NCBI RefSeq assembly: GCF_958295425.1
Contig: NC_081150.1
Coordinates: 1,251,001-1,315,000, forward strand
Reading direction: 5' to 3'
Source: Solea solea
Lineage: Eukaryota > Chordata > Actinopteri > Pleuronectiformes > Soleidae
DNA length: 64,000 nucleotides
Under the pieces are notes generated by a model. The model was given only the letters and a program-made list of their open reading frames with translations, ran no database searches and had not been told where the DNA came from. How positions within the stretch are numbered: position 1 is the first letter of the stretch; the number at the start of each line of letters is the position of its first letter. Shown here piece by piece: positions 12,842-24,200 of the stretch. Position numbers and translations under genes: made by a program.

Positions 12842-13698
12842 TGATAATTAGGTGTTGATGTGGGAGGGAGCCAGGCTGGGACTTTGTCCAGTATGCAGAG
12901 GTTAATGATAATCCCCTCTTTGAGATAAGTGCCATGTGACCAATGGGAGTTCAGAGCAAAGTGGCTGATCCAACAGACACCACCGCGGCCTCTGAAGTGC
13001 ATCAGCGAGCGTTGGGGCAAAGCCCTCGGCTGATGCACTGCAACTCCCCAATGTCACGCTCATTACTGTAATGTCTCCTCCGCAGCGCACTACATCCTTA
13101 TTTGATCACATTTATTTGGACCTGATTAGCCCCAGTGCTTTTGCTTTCTTTTTCACACACCATTATGAATAAAGGGACATGAAAATGCAATTATTCTCTC
13201 GCAGAGAGTGTGGATTAATTGAATGAAGACAGAGACAAGGCCCCCGGGGTGTTGCGTGTGCCGGGCTAACAAACACCACTGGTCCTGTTTGGCATACGCC
13301 GACATTATTGACAGCAGCGTGCAATAATGAAATAATCAGTGCCTAATCAGACAGATTGAGGGCCTTTTTTTCTGCACAGAGCATCATTCAGTGGGAACCT
13401 TGTGCTGTAACATTTGATTACTCACTAATGACTGGAATAATAGTAATAAAATGCCAAACTGTAAAATCACCATCAGGCCGCCTCATGAATCTAAACTGAG
13501 GTCAAGGTTTTCGAGGAATGTTCCATCATCAAATTATGTAGTTTAATATAATCGAGGGTAATTTAATTAATTAGCTGACATTTACTAGGCACCGTTTCTC
13601 TCAACTGGTGGATATATTTTGGTTGTTTCTTGCTTGAACTTGTTTTTAATCCAACTCAAGCTCATAAAATAATGTTTTTATTCACAATATGTGCACAA

Positions 13699-13719
13699 GT
13701 GTGTGTGTGTGTGTGTGTG
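13699..13719 (+). repeat. (TG)n microsatellite
   Basis: About ten TG dinucleotides followed by a short CATACACACAT segment that can fold back on them. Confidence 0.9.
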
Positions 13720-14411
13720 CATACACACATATCTGTTTGTTCTTTCGTACGTTTTTCTGCCATGAACTCTGACCTTGTGTCAGACCAAAAGTCTGCTCCC
13801 ACAGAGAAAAGCTCTGGTTAAAGTTGGAGCTAAAATGTGATTTCATACCACTTCAGGTAGTTATTTTAGTTGTATCGTATATGTTTGTATTAGTTGCTAC
13901 GTTATGCACAAATGTGCTCTTCTCACAGTGTCTGATCTGGGTCACAATAGTTTGACATTTTTTAAATAATAGAAATTTTTACACCATGATCGAGCGACAC
14001 TTGATGAGTCCATCATCAGTGCCTCTGTGGCAACTTCAAATCCTTTCTTATATACAGTTCATTGATGTACAGGATGTGATATAGAGTATAAACTGTGTCT
14101 AAAATGAGGGGCTGCATCCTTCAGACGATACATTTGAAAGCTGGTTGCACCACAATCCTAGCTGTCCCATTCCTCAGGCTCTGTTGACAAATGTCTCCTT
14201 GGGTGTATCCTTCCTAGCCTGAGGCATCCGAGGGATTATCGTGGCCAACATCATCAAAAAGTCCAGAAAACACACTCTGAAGCATAAGTGCCTTGAAATA
14301 TTGGTGATTCTAAAGCTTTAAAACAGTTACTTGCCTATAGTAGATTGTTGATAGCCCACCGAGTCCAAGTCCGACTGCAGTTGTTACTCGGTGACAGTGG
14401 TAATCTCATTT

Positions 14412-15013
14412 TGGTGTCAAACTCAGTTCCACATGAAACTGTGTCCAAGTTGAGGCCCAGCATGCTGTGAGATTAAATCAAGAAACAAATCAGAGAGTCA
14501 CAGATGTGTCATGTTAAAATATATCGATACATAAAATAAAATGAATTGATTTACCCATGGAATAGCGTCAGAAGGGCTAAATAACAACATTATACTGTAT
14601 ACTGTATAATTCAAGTTACATTAGTACTCACAAAACATAAATGTAGGAAATATTGTTGAATTCTATCAATGATTTTTCTATTCAAATCAGCAGTGTAGTC
14701 CCTGTAATCCAGCACACACAGGCCTGTCGTCACATGTATCTTTGACAGTTATTGCTGTACTCAATTTTTACTCGACGTCTAAAGCTAGTAAACTGGCAGC
14801 AAAATACAAATGAGGGGCTGAGCCCCTTGTAACATCCCCTTGCTTTGTATTTTCAATGTCCACATTTAATTTTGTTTAATTCTTTAACAGGTGAGGTAAC
14901 TTGATAAGTGTGTCCGTGGAGGAGCAGGAAAGACAGAGAATTCCATATCTTACGGGCCAAATGCATTTGTATTGAGGGCTGAAATGGCCCGCGAGCCTCG
15001 AGTTTGACACGTG
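14412..15013. mobile_element. hAT-like DNA transposon remnant
   Basis: The left end carries GTGTCAAACTC near 14415 and the right end GAGTTTGACACG near 15001-15012, an inverted pair. Next to the right end is 'TGGCCCGCGAGCCTCGAG', and near the left end is 'GAGGCCCAGCATGC'. This arrangement is familiar from non-autonomous hAT-type elements in vertebrates, including fish. No transposase frame is present. Boundaries are accurate to about 10 bases. Confidence 0.6.
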
Positions 15014-15105
15014 CCCTACAGTCTTTGCAATTAAGAAAGGGCAGCAACCATCGCAGCAACAAAGTACAAATAACTAACTCAAAACGGTAAAATATCAGAG
15101 ACATG

Positions 15106-15146
15106 GTAGTTTTATACCAACACAGCTGGTGTTGGTATAAAACTAC
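15106..15146. repeat. Perfect hairpin, 18-bp arms
   Basis: Bases 15106-15123 and 15129-15146 are exact reverse complements, separated by the 5-base loop AGCTG. The arm reads GTAGTTTTATACCAACAC. This is far beyond chance length for such a small window and may be a foldback remnant of a mobile element. Confidence 0.95.
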
Positions 15147-15178
15147 TGTGTGATAGAGGAAAACAACATTTAGTAATA

Positions 15179-15212
15179 TCTGCACAAACATGTGAACACT
15201 TGTTTGTGCAGA
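15179..15212. repeat. Hairpin, 12-bp arms
   Basis: TCTGCACAAACA at 15179-15190 pairs perfectly with TGTTTGTGCAGA at 15201-15212 around a 10-base loop. It lies only 33 bases after the previous hairpin. Confidence 0.9.
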
Positions 15213-15819
15213 TGTGTTCACTGATGATCCGTAACGTGTGCCTCGTCACAGCGGCTCAGCGGGAGCACCTACTGTGTGCAGCGACACAGACGGTGAGTCA
15301 CAGCGTCGGTGTGAGACACGCACACACACACGAGGTGTGTCTCACACTCTCCTGTTACACGCTGTACACAATCAGCGGCAGGTAGATTTGAGTCAGAGCA
15401 CAGAGAGACAGACAGGTGAGTCAGGAGGGGCATGCACAGGCCGCCCGTGACGTCACGCTGTGCACGTCTGGACGCGAGCGGAGTGAAGCCGTCAGACTGT
15501 TGTGTGGCAGAGTGACGACGCGGCACTGTGGGAAACGGCTGATGTCATGTGTTTGGTGTTGACTCGGCTTAAACGGGCGCAGGAGACTGCACGTGATGAC
15601 AGGTTCTGCTGTAAGATTCCCCACTGAGAACTGATCATTAAAACACACCCCCTTAACAACAACAACACCCCCCACCACCACCTCTCCCCCGTCCTCCTCT
15701 GCCTCCAGGTCTTGCCCCCCCCCCTCCCTCCCTGCCCCATGAGGAAAACTGCATACCTGCAGCAGCCCAAACAAACAAAGGAAGTGCTATGGGAGGAGAC
15801 ACACACACACAGTCTGGTT
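15213..15819. other. Non-coding, GC-richer
   Basis: A CpG-containing segment (15,230-15,560) with AC runs and a polypyrimidine block (15,645-15,735). No gene is supported. Frames on both strands overlap without recognisable domains. Confidence 0.4.
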
Positions 15820-16042
15820 TCTATGGCTTCAGAGGACATTATATTGACATTCTTTTCCAGGAGAGTTACTTTAACCTTAATCATAGCTACTACTGGCCTA
15901 ACCCTAAACTTAACACATACCTGTGCCTTAAAATATGACTTTTGTCAGCATTTGAGGGTTTTTGTCCCCATAAGAAAGATATGTCCCACATAATGTGAGT
16001 GTGTAAACCGATTCAGGTCCCCAGAACATAAGTAATACCTAG

Positions 16043-16081
<39 letters not shown>
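15820..16081 (-). repeat. CA-linked dispersed repeat, reverse copy
   Basis: Bases 15,860-16,040 contain 'GGCCTAACCCTAAAC', 'TTTTTGTCCCCATAAGAAAG' and 'CAGGTCCCCAGAACATAAG', and run straight into (CA)n at 16,043-16,081. The opposite orientation of the same architecture (TG repeat, 'CCTTATGGGGACAAAA', 'GGTTAGGGTTAAGGTTAGGG') is at 52,545-53,410. It is a teleost family in which a CA/TG microsatellite is part of the unit. Confidence 0.55.
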
Positions 16082-16083
<2 letters not shown>

Positions 16084-16580
16084 CTCTCCTCACTGTAGGA
16101 CTTCCTGAACGCCTCACAGCAACATGAGCAACAGAGTGCGAGCTCCTATAATCATTTCTCCATATTCATATTCATATTCGCTTGCTTTCATCAAAGCGGG
16201 GCGTAATGATAACTAATGCATTTATGTGAGAATTCCTGAATGATTAATGTGTTTTTTGTGCACTTATAAATTTCAAACAAGAAGTGGGGAATTAGACAGA
16301 TGTGATGTTCAATTATTATGACTCGGTCCAGCGAAGGACAACTGAAGAAATGCAATCATCACCTGAAAATTGTTCAGTCGGTGTTATTTATTATTAGATA
16401 TCTCTCCGTCTAGTACCCCTCGCTACTTAGCAGCCATCGTAGTAAGATAAGATTGTCTTTTATTAGTTCCATAACAGGGACATTTGCAATAGCAATGTCT
16501 TACATGGCTAAGAAGGCCAGGTTTCTATCTAGATGTGCGTGTAGACAGCCATGACTTTGTTTTCAATGGTCACATGGGGC
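16082..16580. other. Non-coding spacer
   Basis: No gene or repeat is supported between the CA microsatellite and the left end of the inverted-repeat element. It contains a short TTCATATTCATATTC triplication near 16,166. Confidence 0.4.
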
Positions 16581-16663
16581 ATAAATAATATGGAAGCCCA
16601 TTTCTGCCAGAAAAAAACAAGAGAGATACAACTTAGCCTTGATAATAAAAATATCCTCTAAGT

Positions 16664-17029
16664 AAATCAAAATTATGAGATAAAAAGTCATAATTATGGG
16701 ATAAAAAGTCAAAATTATGAGATAGAAAGTAGAAATTATGAGATGAAAAAGTCATAATAATGAGATAGAAAGTCATAATTATGAGATAAAAAGTCAAAAT
16801 TATGAGATAGAAAGTTGAAATTATGAGTAAAAAAGTCATAATTATGAGATACAAAGTCAAAATTATGAGATAGAAAGTCGAAATTATGAGATACAAAGTC
16901 ATAATTATGAGATAGAAAGTTGAAATTATGAGATGAAAAAGTCATAATTATGAGATACAAAGTCATAATTATGAGATAGAAAGTTTAAATTATGAGATGA
17001 AAAAGTCATAATAATGAGATAGAAAGTCA
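16664..17029 (-). repeat. 21-bp minisatellite, left array
   Basis: About 17 units of the type AAAGTCATAATTATGAGATA with variants TCAAAATTATGAGATA and TTGAAATTATGAGATG. Most units contain the perfect palindrome CATAATTATG. Because 21 is a multiple of three, open frames through the array read as repeated heptapeptides (LSHNFDF-like) on the minus strand. These are not proteins. Confidence 0.95.
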
Positions 17030-17091
17030 GCAGTTCAATAGCAGCTCATGTGTGGTGTGGGGAGACTGACACAGACGTGGATCGCGAGTAA

Positions 17092-17226
17092 CTTGAGAAC
17101 TACTTCAAACGTGGCTTTACAACAAATGAAATCCTTCATTTGCTTGCGGATTCACATGGGATTCTACTAAGCAAGCGAACCCTTGAAAGGATTTTAAGCA
17201 TGAAGCAACTCTGGAGTCGAAATTAA
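17092..17226 (+). pseudogene. Relic HTH-like transposase/integrase fragment
   Basis: The frame 17,092-17,223 has no start codon and ends at TAA 17,224-17,226. It reads about 44 residues beginning LENYFKRGFTTNEILHLLA and continuing with HGILLSKRTLERILS. The spacing (a hydrophobic helix, a turn, then a K/R-rich recognition-like helix) resembles N-terminal helix-turn-helix segments of transposase or integrase proteins in fish genomes. Stops bound it on both sides and no catalytic domain follows. It is most simply the decayed remnant of the enzyme that mobilised the parent of this element. The similarity is judged by eye. Confidence 0.35.
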
Positions 17227-17393
17227 CAGCAACGACAGACTAAATGACTTAACCATTACGTCCGATATAACAAAAGTCACCTCTAGTTACCTCATTTAGG
17301 ATTGCATATTGTGAGCATGGTTAGGCCAGCGAGATGATGGATAATGGGACCATTGAAAACACTGCCATTGAGGCGCATCGCACTTCTTATCGC

Positions 17394-17829
17394 ATAATTT
17401 TGACTTTTTATCTAATAATTATGACTTTTTTATCTCAGAATTTTGACTTTTTATCTCATAATTATGACTTTTTATCTCATAATTTTGACTTTTTATCTCA
17501 TAATTTTGACTTTTTATCTCATATTTTTGACTTTATCTCATAATTATGACTTTTTTATCTCATAATTATGACTTTTTTATCTCGTAATTTTGACTTTTTA
17601 TCTCATAATTTTGACTTTTTATCTCATAATTATGACTTTTTATCTCATAATTTTGACTTTTTATCTCATAATTTTGACTTTTTATCTCATAATTTTGAAT
17701 TAGTATCTCATAATTTTGAATTAGTATCTCATAATTTTGCCTTTTTTTATCTCATAATTTTGACTTTTTATCTCATAATTTGACTTTTTTTATCTCATAA
17801 TTTTGACTTAGTATCTCATAATTTTTTTT
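17394..17829 (+). repeat. 21-bp minisatellite, right array (inverted)
   Basis: About 20 units reading TTTTGACTTTTTATCTCATAA, the reverse complement of the left array. Variants include TTTTGAATTAGTATCTCATAA near 17,690-17,730. The two arrays could pair into a stem of about 360-430 bp around the core. Heptapeptide frames on the + strand are artefacts of the period. Confidence 0.95.
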
Positions 17830-17866
17830 CATCAAGTGGCAGAAATGGGCTTCCATATAAATAATA

Positions 17867-19495
17867 ATAATACTACATAAGACTTTTTTTTTTTTTCCTT
17901 AAAAGACATAAAGGAGGAAAACATTTAACATTAGGAGAAATTAGCTTTTCTTTGGCTTGATTTTGATGGTGATTGGTTTGATTCTGTGTGGGTTCTCGGC
18001 ACAGGAAGCACACAAACAGAGCTGACTTAGTATCAATAGATGCAACCACAACTGAGTGGTTTAAGGTGCCAAAACTTAAAAAGCGAGAGAATAAATGAAT
18101 GAACTAAGGAGTGAATGGACAAACCAACACACAAGTGAATGAAACATCGGTATAATAACTGCCACAGCTACATGAACTCCAAGGTTTTTAAATTATTATT
18201 TAATGGGCTCGGATCGCAGCTTCCCAGGTGGCATGGATTTCTCCCACAATGCTGCTTGCTTGCCACTCTCACGTCATATTTAAGCCACATTGTTGCCAAG
18301 CAACCAGTCAAACGTCACACAGTATGGCAGCATGAAAAGTGAGCATGACATAACCTTTCAACATAATGTAAATCAAGTGATCTGGAAAGGAAAACGGCAC
18401 TTCCACAGCTCATCTGGATTCTATTTACAGCCTCACCACCAAATCAATAGCATCACAAAAGGCTTCAGCCAATCACAGTTCAGAGAGGAGTTTCTCCTGC
18501 CGGCTATTCTACAACTTTTCTGCACACAGGTAAAAAACTGCTATTTCAGCAGCAACAACAACAACAACTGCCTGGGCTACAACGAAACACAAAGAGTCAG
18601 ACAATAAAAACAATGCAACAGGTGGTAATATACTGTATATATAACTGTGTGTCCAGCCATGGTCATGTGAGGAGAGGAGCTCAGTACAGAGAGCTCTGAT
18701 CCCAAAACATCCCAAAGAAACCTGCAGGTGTAACACATTCAGCAATTCTGTCTCCAGCTGCTATAAGCAGTAGTCAATTGGATTATTTTTTAAAGGTAAA
18801 GTCAACCACTTTCCTGACCAATGACCAGAAGACTGCACCACAAGGTGCAATGAAAACTCATTAAAATAATAGTTTTTAATCTTATTTTGATAAATCCTTT
18901 GGGTTTTTTCCCTCTGGGGACCAAGAATGTATTAATGTCATTAACATATACTAATCCTGCTTTGAAATCTGAGTCTGATAGTTGCACTGTAGAGAAGGTC
19001 AGTGGGATCATGGACATTAGCTTGAATGGTCCTCTGGGGATCATTAAAAGCCATCTCCTGTTTCACAGCAATCTGGACTGTTACGTTTTTCCTACTGTGG
19101 ATGAAAGTGTTGGGCGGACACACCAACTGAATGACCAGAAGACCTCGCTATCCTTTATTTTATTACTTTCCTCCGAGGGAGGCGCTGTATCTTCATGACG
19201 TGCAGACGCCTCAGGAACCACTGGCCTTTTACAGATCATTTTCACGACATTTCCCTTTTATTACACAGTTCACAGTCCACAGAGGTGTGAGGAAGAAGCA
19301 TCAATGTTCTGACACTGAATTTGAACATACAGTTACTTCCAGCCAAGTGAGCAGCTGCCACATCCACAAACTCCCATGAAAAGCCTCTTTAGCTCTAAAA
19401 GTAATATGTATACTCTATGGGTATGGGTATACTGATGGGTAAAAGGTGGGAACCCACATTGGGTTCACCTAATGTGGGTGAACCCTAAAAGGACC
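17867..19495. other. Non-coding spacer
   Basis: AT-rich DNA with a T-run near 17,884. Nothing supportable as a gene. Frames at 18,139-18,607 and 18,802-19,198 overlap on both strands with no domains. Confidence 0.5.
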
Positions 19496-19499
19496 CAGA

Positions 19500-19765
19500 T
19501 TTGTGACCCGTGTGTGCGTAGGTCTTCTCTAGTTTGTCTGGTTTCCCCCCATAGTCCAAAAACAAGCATTAATTGGATCCTCTAAACTGACCATATGTGT
19601 GAATGAGAGACTGAATGGTCGTTTGTCTCTGCGATGGACTGGCAACCTGTCCAGGGTGTGACCCGGCCTTTCGGGCCTATATCAACTGGGATAAGTTCTG
19701 GTGACCCGCAACCTTCATGTGGACGATAAAGTGGTAGATAATGAATGAATGAATGAATGAATGGT
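19500..19765 (+). mobile_element. LINE 3' tail ending in (ATGA)n
   Basis: The phrase order is 'GATGGACTGGCAACCTGTCCAGGGTGTGACCC', then 'CAACTGGGATAAG', then 'CATGTGGACGATAAAGTGGTAGATAATGAATGAATGAATGAATGG'. This is the usual 3' end of an abundant teleost interspersed repeat of LINE type. The terminal GAAT/ATGA repeats follow directly. Fragments of the same family occur at 40,885-40,990 and 41,135-41,195, and an inverted copy at 42,485-42,775. Confidence 0.7.
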
Positions 19766-19958
19766 TCTTATGCCTGTGGTGTTTTTTTTCACCCATGCAT
19801 GAAATGTGACACAAACAAAGCTGGAAATAAGATGAAATTTAAAGAAGAAAAATAAATAAATGACACCTGATTCAAATTGCACTGCAAAGTAATTTCACCT
19901 GGGAGTGAATGGAGATTATAAACAGCAGTTTAAACCTAAGTGGTGAATATTAAGCATT

Positions 19959-20000
19959 ACACACACATATATATATATATTTATATATATAAATATAAAT
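19959..20000 (+). repeat. (CA)n/(TA)n microsatellite
   Basis: ACACACAC followed by alternating TA, ending in ATATAAATATAAAT. Confidence 0.85.
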
Positions 20001-20008
20001 GATCAGTG

Positions 20009-20330
20009 GTAGCCTGGCGAATGCCAGACCACATGATGAGTGTGTAAAGGGTGTGGTCACCTCGTACTTCCAGAGGGCGTGACCAACAGACTTCCATCAC
20101 AATGCAAGTCTAACGACTTCTCCTTACAATGGAAGCAACAGACCAACTGAAAGACAGCTGTTCTTTGGTGGCCGCCATGTTAGATGTATACAAACATTCT
20201 CTGTCATTACTGGTTTTAGCCGACCTCCATCACGCCAAAAACTCTTTATAATTGGGTCCAATTGGTTCAGAGATTCTGGAGTTGGCCACAACAGTGTCGC
20301 TGGCACATTGAGCTAGTTTCACCCAGGCTG
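20009..20330. mobile_element. MITE-like element, AGCCTGG termini
   Basis: The left end reads GTAGCCTGGCGAATGCCAGACC and the right end reads GTTTCACCCAGGCTGGATC. The short inverted termini AGCCTGG...CCAGGCT enclose about 310 bp without coding capacity. The left end resembles ends common in fish non-autonomous DNA elements. Family not named. Confidence 0.45.
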
Positions 20331-21135
20331 GATCGTTGCTATTTGCCAATGAAATCCTAAAAAGCTGTTTGTGTGCATGTGCTCCCATTCTTCCGATGAC
20401 AAACAGCAGGTAAAAATAAAGTTGACAGTAATCTGATGGGCTGTCTAAACTGCTTAGTACTGTGGGACATCAAAAAAGATGAACGATTGTATGCGACAGT
20501 TTTCAGCGTGGGACACGTGGAATTCTAAACAAACGCTTACGAGCTGCAGTGACAGACAAGCGGAGGCACGGAGGGGAGGGGAAACTCATCGGCGTGAGCA
20601 CATTCTGTGGGTGGGACGCACAAAAGAGTCCATGCACCCACTCTCAGCTCGCACTCTCATGGCTGAGCGCTGGTGACAGGTCATGAAAGGAGAGAATGCT
20701 GAGAGAGATATTTATCAGGGGTTGAAAGACGAGAGACGATAACAACAATCAGGACGAGAACAAGGTAACAACAGATGTGGTTTAAGGGGAAATTCCTCTT
20801 ATGAAAACAGGATCAAATGAAATCAAACAGAAAGGCATGTTTTTAGAAGGTAGCTAAAGGCACCGTTCACACCGTTCACTCGTATTAGGTCATCTCAAAG
20901 TTACTTGATGGTAACATGATGTTTTTCTGTAATGATCATGTTCTACCACAGCAGTTTTAAGAGTCATCTTAGTATCTGTCTCAGTAATTGTACTTCTTAC
21001 TTTAAATGAGGTAGATACACACAGTGCTGTCGTTCACTCTCAGTGAAGTAAAGTAGAAACAGTTTATAGCCAGGTTACTCAAGGCCTACAAAATAAAAGT
21101 CTATCATATTTTCAGAACGTGTCATCTGTTCTTCG
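20331..21135. other. Non-coding spacer
   Basis: Nothing supportable as a gene or repeat is seen here. Confidence 0.5.
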
Positions 21136-21139
21136 TGGA

Positions 21140-21285
21140 AAGTGAGGTTTGTAAACTCTTTATTCTCCTGCATCAAATCTCATTGACAAAAGTCAGTGTT
21201 TTTATCTCTCAGGGACACAGGAGCTGTTCGTCAACTGCTGCCTCATTTAGTAAGTAAGTAAGTTTGAGTCACTTTGATTCATTTG
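21140..21285 (+). repeat. Dispersed repeat copy, family B
   Basis: The copy contains 'GAGGTTTGTAAACTC', 'CTCCTGCATCAAA' and 'GGGACACAGGAGCTG' in this order. The copy at 32,985-33,130 has 'GAAGTTTGCAAACCACTC', 'CTCGTGCACCAAA' and 'GGGAACACAGGAGCTG'. They are two diverged members of one dispersed repeat, with no coding capacity. Confidence 0.5.
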
Positions 21286-24200
21286 AACAAAGGGTTTTTA
21301 AACACTTTAGTTACATGTTACCATGATTTAACATCCTGATAGCAGCAGCAATGGATCAACAACTCCTGTGTGCCGTGATGTAAAATCACTGATTTAATCT
21401 ATGGAATTTGGTGGGAAGAGCTCACAAACAGAATCTTCCCATTGGAAAGGGTGGCGAGATTAAGTGTTGTTCTTAAAGACTTAAGTGGGCGTGTCCACAC
21501 TGGCAGCCATGTTTTAGTGTGAATGTGGAAGGTTCTTGGTGCAATTGATGCTCAACTTATTATACACACTTCAAAAAACCTGAACTATCATTTCAAGAAA
21601 TCAAGCACAAATGAAAAGATAGAACAGATAAGTAAATGGAAAAAAAGGTTTATATAAGAGAGGAGGATTGAATAATGTCAGTATGAAATGTGAAAAACTT
21701 GAATAGAGTCATAAAAGTAGTGTCACGTTCACTTTGAAATGCTACAGGGTCGACATAACAAGCTCAAAACAGGAGACGGGGGAAATGTTCTTGATTAATG
21801 CTGAAGTTGTAAAGTCGAACCATAAAAGCTTTGCAGCGTCGTCTTTGACGTGTTTGATAGAAGGTGACAAATTAAACTGCACGTGTACTGAGCCATTACA
21901 GATTGGTAGTCTGCAGCTGGGTCATGTTGCCTCCCCCAGCATGTTATTTCACTCCCCTATAGTAAATCCATAAGGATTCACACCTTTCAATCCATTATAG
22001 CTCAGTGTCACCAAACATATCCAGTGTGAAACAGAGTGAAGCCCACAACCTTAACACGTTCCATGAGAAAATCCTGACACTTGAAGGGTAAGCAGAGGCT
22101 TTTCATGGGACTTTAGCGGCCCGCGTCAATATGGAGCTAGGAGGACCAATATCAAAACTGTACAGAGGCAGCCAGAGGCTTCCAACCATGATGTCCACAG
22201 TGTCATTAGGTCCTCACAAATTGTCATAGCTGTGCCTTGAGGACCCTGTTTCTGCCCAGGGGCCCGGGCATGTGCCTGCATTGACCAACCTGCTGCAACA
22301 CTTACATTTATGTGCAGAGTTAGGTCATGCTATGAGACGGTCCTATAATGAAACACACATATAGGTCATATGCAGGAATTATGACTTATCAGTGATGTGC
22401 GGTGCAGGACCATCTAGGCAAACACTGGTGTGGACCCCATGAAAACCACCACTTGTTGATGTTGTAAGGCATTTTCTGGTTCTGACCGATTACACCACAG
22501 ATCAAACAACTTTACTTGGTGGGTAATTGGCACCAATCCTTTTACCATTCATTCATTCATGTCAAAATATTGAATTTATTAAGCTGAAAGTTGTATATTT
22601 TGTGTCATGGACATAATGAAGACCTCCATCTGGATCTTTTGCTACTCTTGGCCAAAATCCACAAGCAATGCTCACGCAGTTTAATTGGCATTGACTTTAC
22701 AGGGAAGCTTTACAGTCGATAGCCTCTGTGCTGTAAATAGCTTGCATTTGTTGTGTTTAGAGATGGCTCATTACCATCAGTCAACGCGTAATACCAATAT
22801 CAGACAGTAATACCTATCGATATCAACATCAGACCCATACGGTCTTTTTACAGATAATACATATATTAACTAACGCATGGAAATATAATATATAATATGC
22901 ATCTAATATAATCTGTTATTTCCTTATTTTATCTTGAAATATGACAATATAGGTCACATGATCACTGCAGGTGGATGTGGGCCATTGGTGGCACATGTCT
23001 CTCAGTGCAACCTTTGTGCATTTCTGTGAAAACATCAATTGTATCAGAGTGGGTTGACCATCATTGGATTGATACAATACTGAATATTGTATCAGCTCAT
23101 CTACAGTTCTGATAATCCTCGATCGGTCGTGTGACAAAAAGTTCTAGCTTTCAAATGTCTGGGTTGTGAGTGTGAATGACAGGTAAAGAGTTTGCTTTTG
23201 TCTACATTACATAACAACTTCAGATCAGAAGGATATGGTTTAATCGTGTTCCCGAGAAAGAGCTGAGAGGGAGCAGCCAATGTGGCTGATATAAGCAATA
23301 CAAAAAAGTGACAGCATGATTTGTGACTAGGGAGATAAATATAAGGACAAAGACAGCAGCTACAGCATGAGATGGAGATAATGGAGAACATTTTATGATC
23401 CCAAAGATGCTCAGAAAAAAAAGCCTGATGACCAGAGTCAGAACCTACAAGACAGGGCAGCGGGCGAGAATCTACAACAACTGGGGAATGAATACTTCAT
23501 ACAATCTTATCAGATAATTAAATCTCAAAGCAATTGCACCTCACATCTTCTTACATGTCGGATTCAACATGTGGAATGGAATCTGCCAATCTGACGGACA
23601 AAAGCCTGAGAGGAGTCACCAACACTTTATTCCCCGACGTATCACAACATCAGCGGATTATAGAGAACAGGAGTGGCCACGCATTCTTCATTTCCGAAAG
23701 CTTTGTTTAATAATAGCCGCCATATAACAAAGTAAGTGTGAAAAACGCACTTTACGGCTTGGAACCGCTGTAAAGTTATATTTCCCGTTAAATTGAAATC
23801 CTGCTCCCTTGACATTATAGATAAGGCATCTGAAATCATAATGTCACTTTAACAGCCCATAAACTTTAGGGCATCACTGCTGGCATGCGCACTGCTTGAC
23901 ATTCTCGCATCTTGAGGGATAATGTCGGGGCTTGTCGCGCGCACTGAGTGACATTGCATGACAGCTATTGTAACACTCCAAAAAAAGCGTCTCTCTCTCT
24001 CTCTGTCTCTGTCTGTCTCTCTCTGTCTCTCTCTGTCTTCACGTAGGTTTATGAAGATGAGCAGGGAGTGGAAGAAAAAAATTCATCACTTTAGAAAATC
24101 CTTCTCCCCTCAGTGGTTTTGCACAATAATTGTTTTTCCACACCCTTGGGCTAGTCATCAGTGTAGCTGCCACATCACCACATGATATTCACGATAATCC

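Larger units (their letters stand above)
11276..14405. other. Non-coding; candidate conserved block 13080-13570
   Basis: No gene is supported. A G19 homopolymer and a short TG repeat are listed separately. Bases 13080-13570 are repeat-free and rich in TAAT/ATTA cores (for example GGATTAATTGAATG, AATTAATTAGCTGAC) with a few CpG islets. That is the usual look of a developmental enhancer or conserved non-coding element. Confidence 0.4.
16590..17856. mobile_element. TIR element with head-to-head minisatellite arms
   Basis: The termini are perfect inverted repeats. TGGAAGCCCATTTCTGCCA at 16,591-16,609 matches the reverse complement of 17,837-17,855, and the identity extends 3 bases outward. ATAAATAAT flanks both sides (16,581-16,589 and 17,857-17,865), a possible 9-bp target-site duplication. 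Inside, a 21-bp minisatellite (about 17 units) runs to about 17,029. A unique core spans 17,030-17,393, and the same minisatellite returns in inverted orientation to about 17,829. The core carries a relic frame at 17,092-17,223. It is probably a non-autonomous DNA transposon. A 9-bp duplication would suggest a Mutator-type (MULE) mechanism, but AT-rich flanks can match by chance. The superfamily is therefore unassigned. Confidence 0.75.

Noticed and set aside
16633..16966. Open frames of repeated LSHNFDF-type heptapeptides on the minus strand, and the like at 17,334-17,783 on +
   Set aside because: They are the translation of a 21-bp minisatellite whose period is a multiple of three. There is no start context, domain or non-repeat coding sequence.
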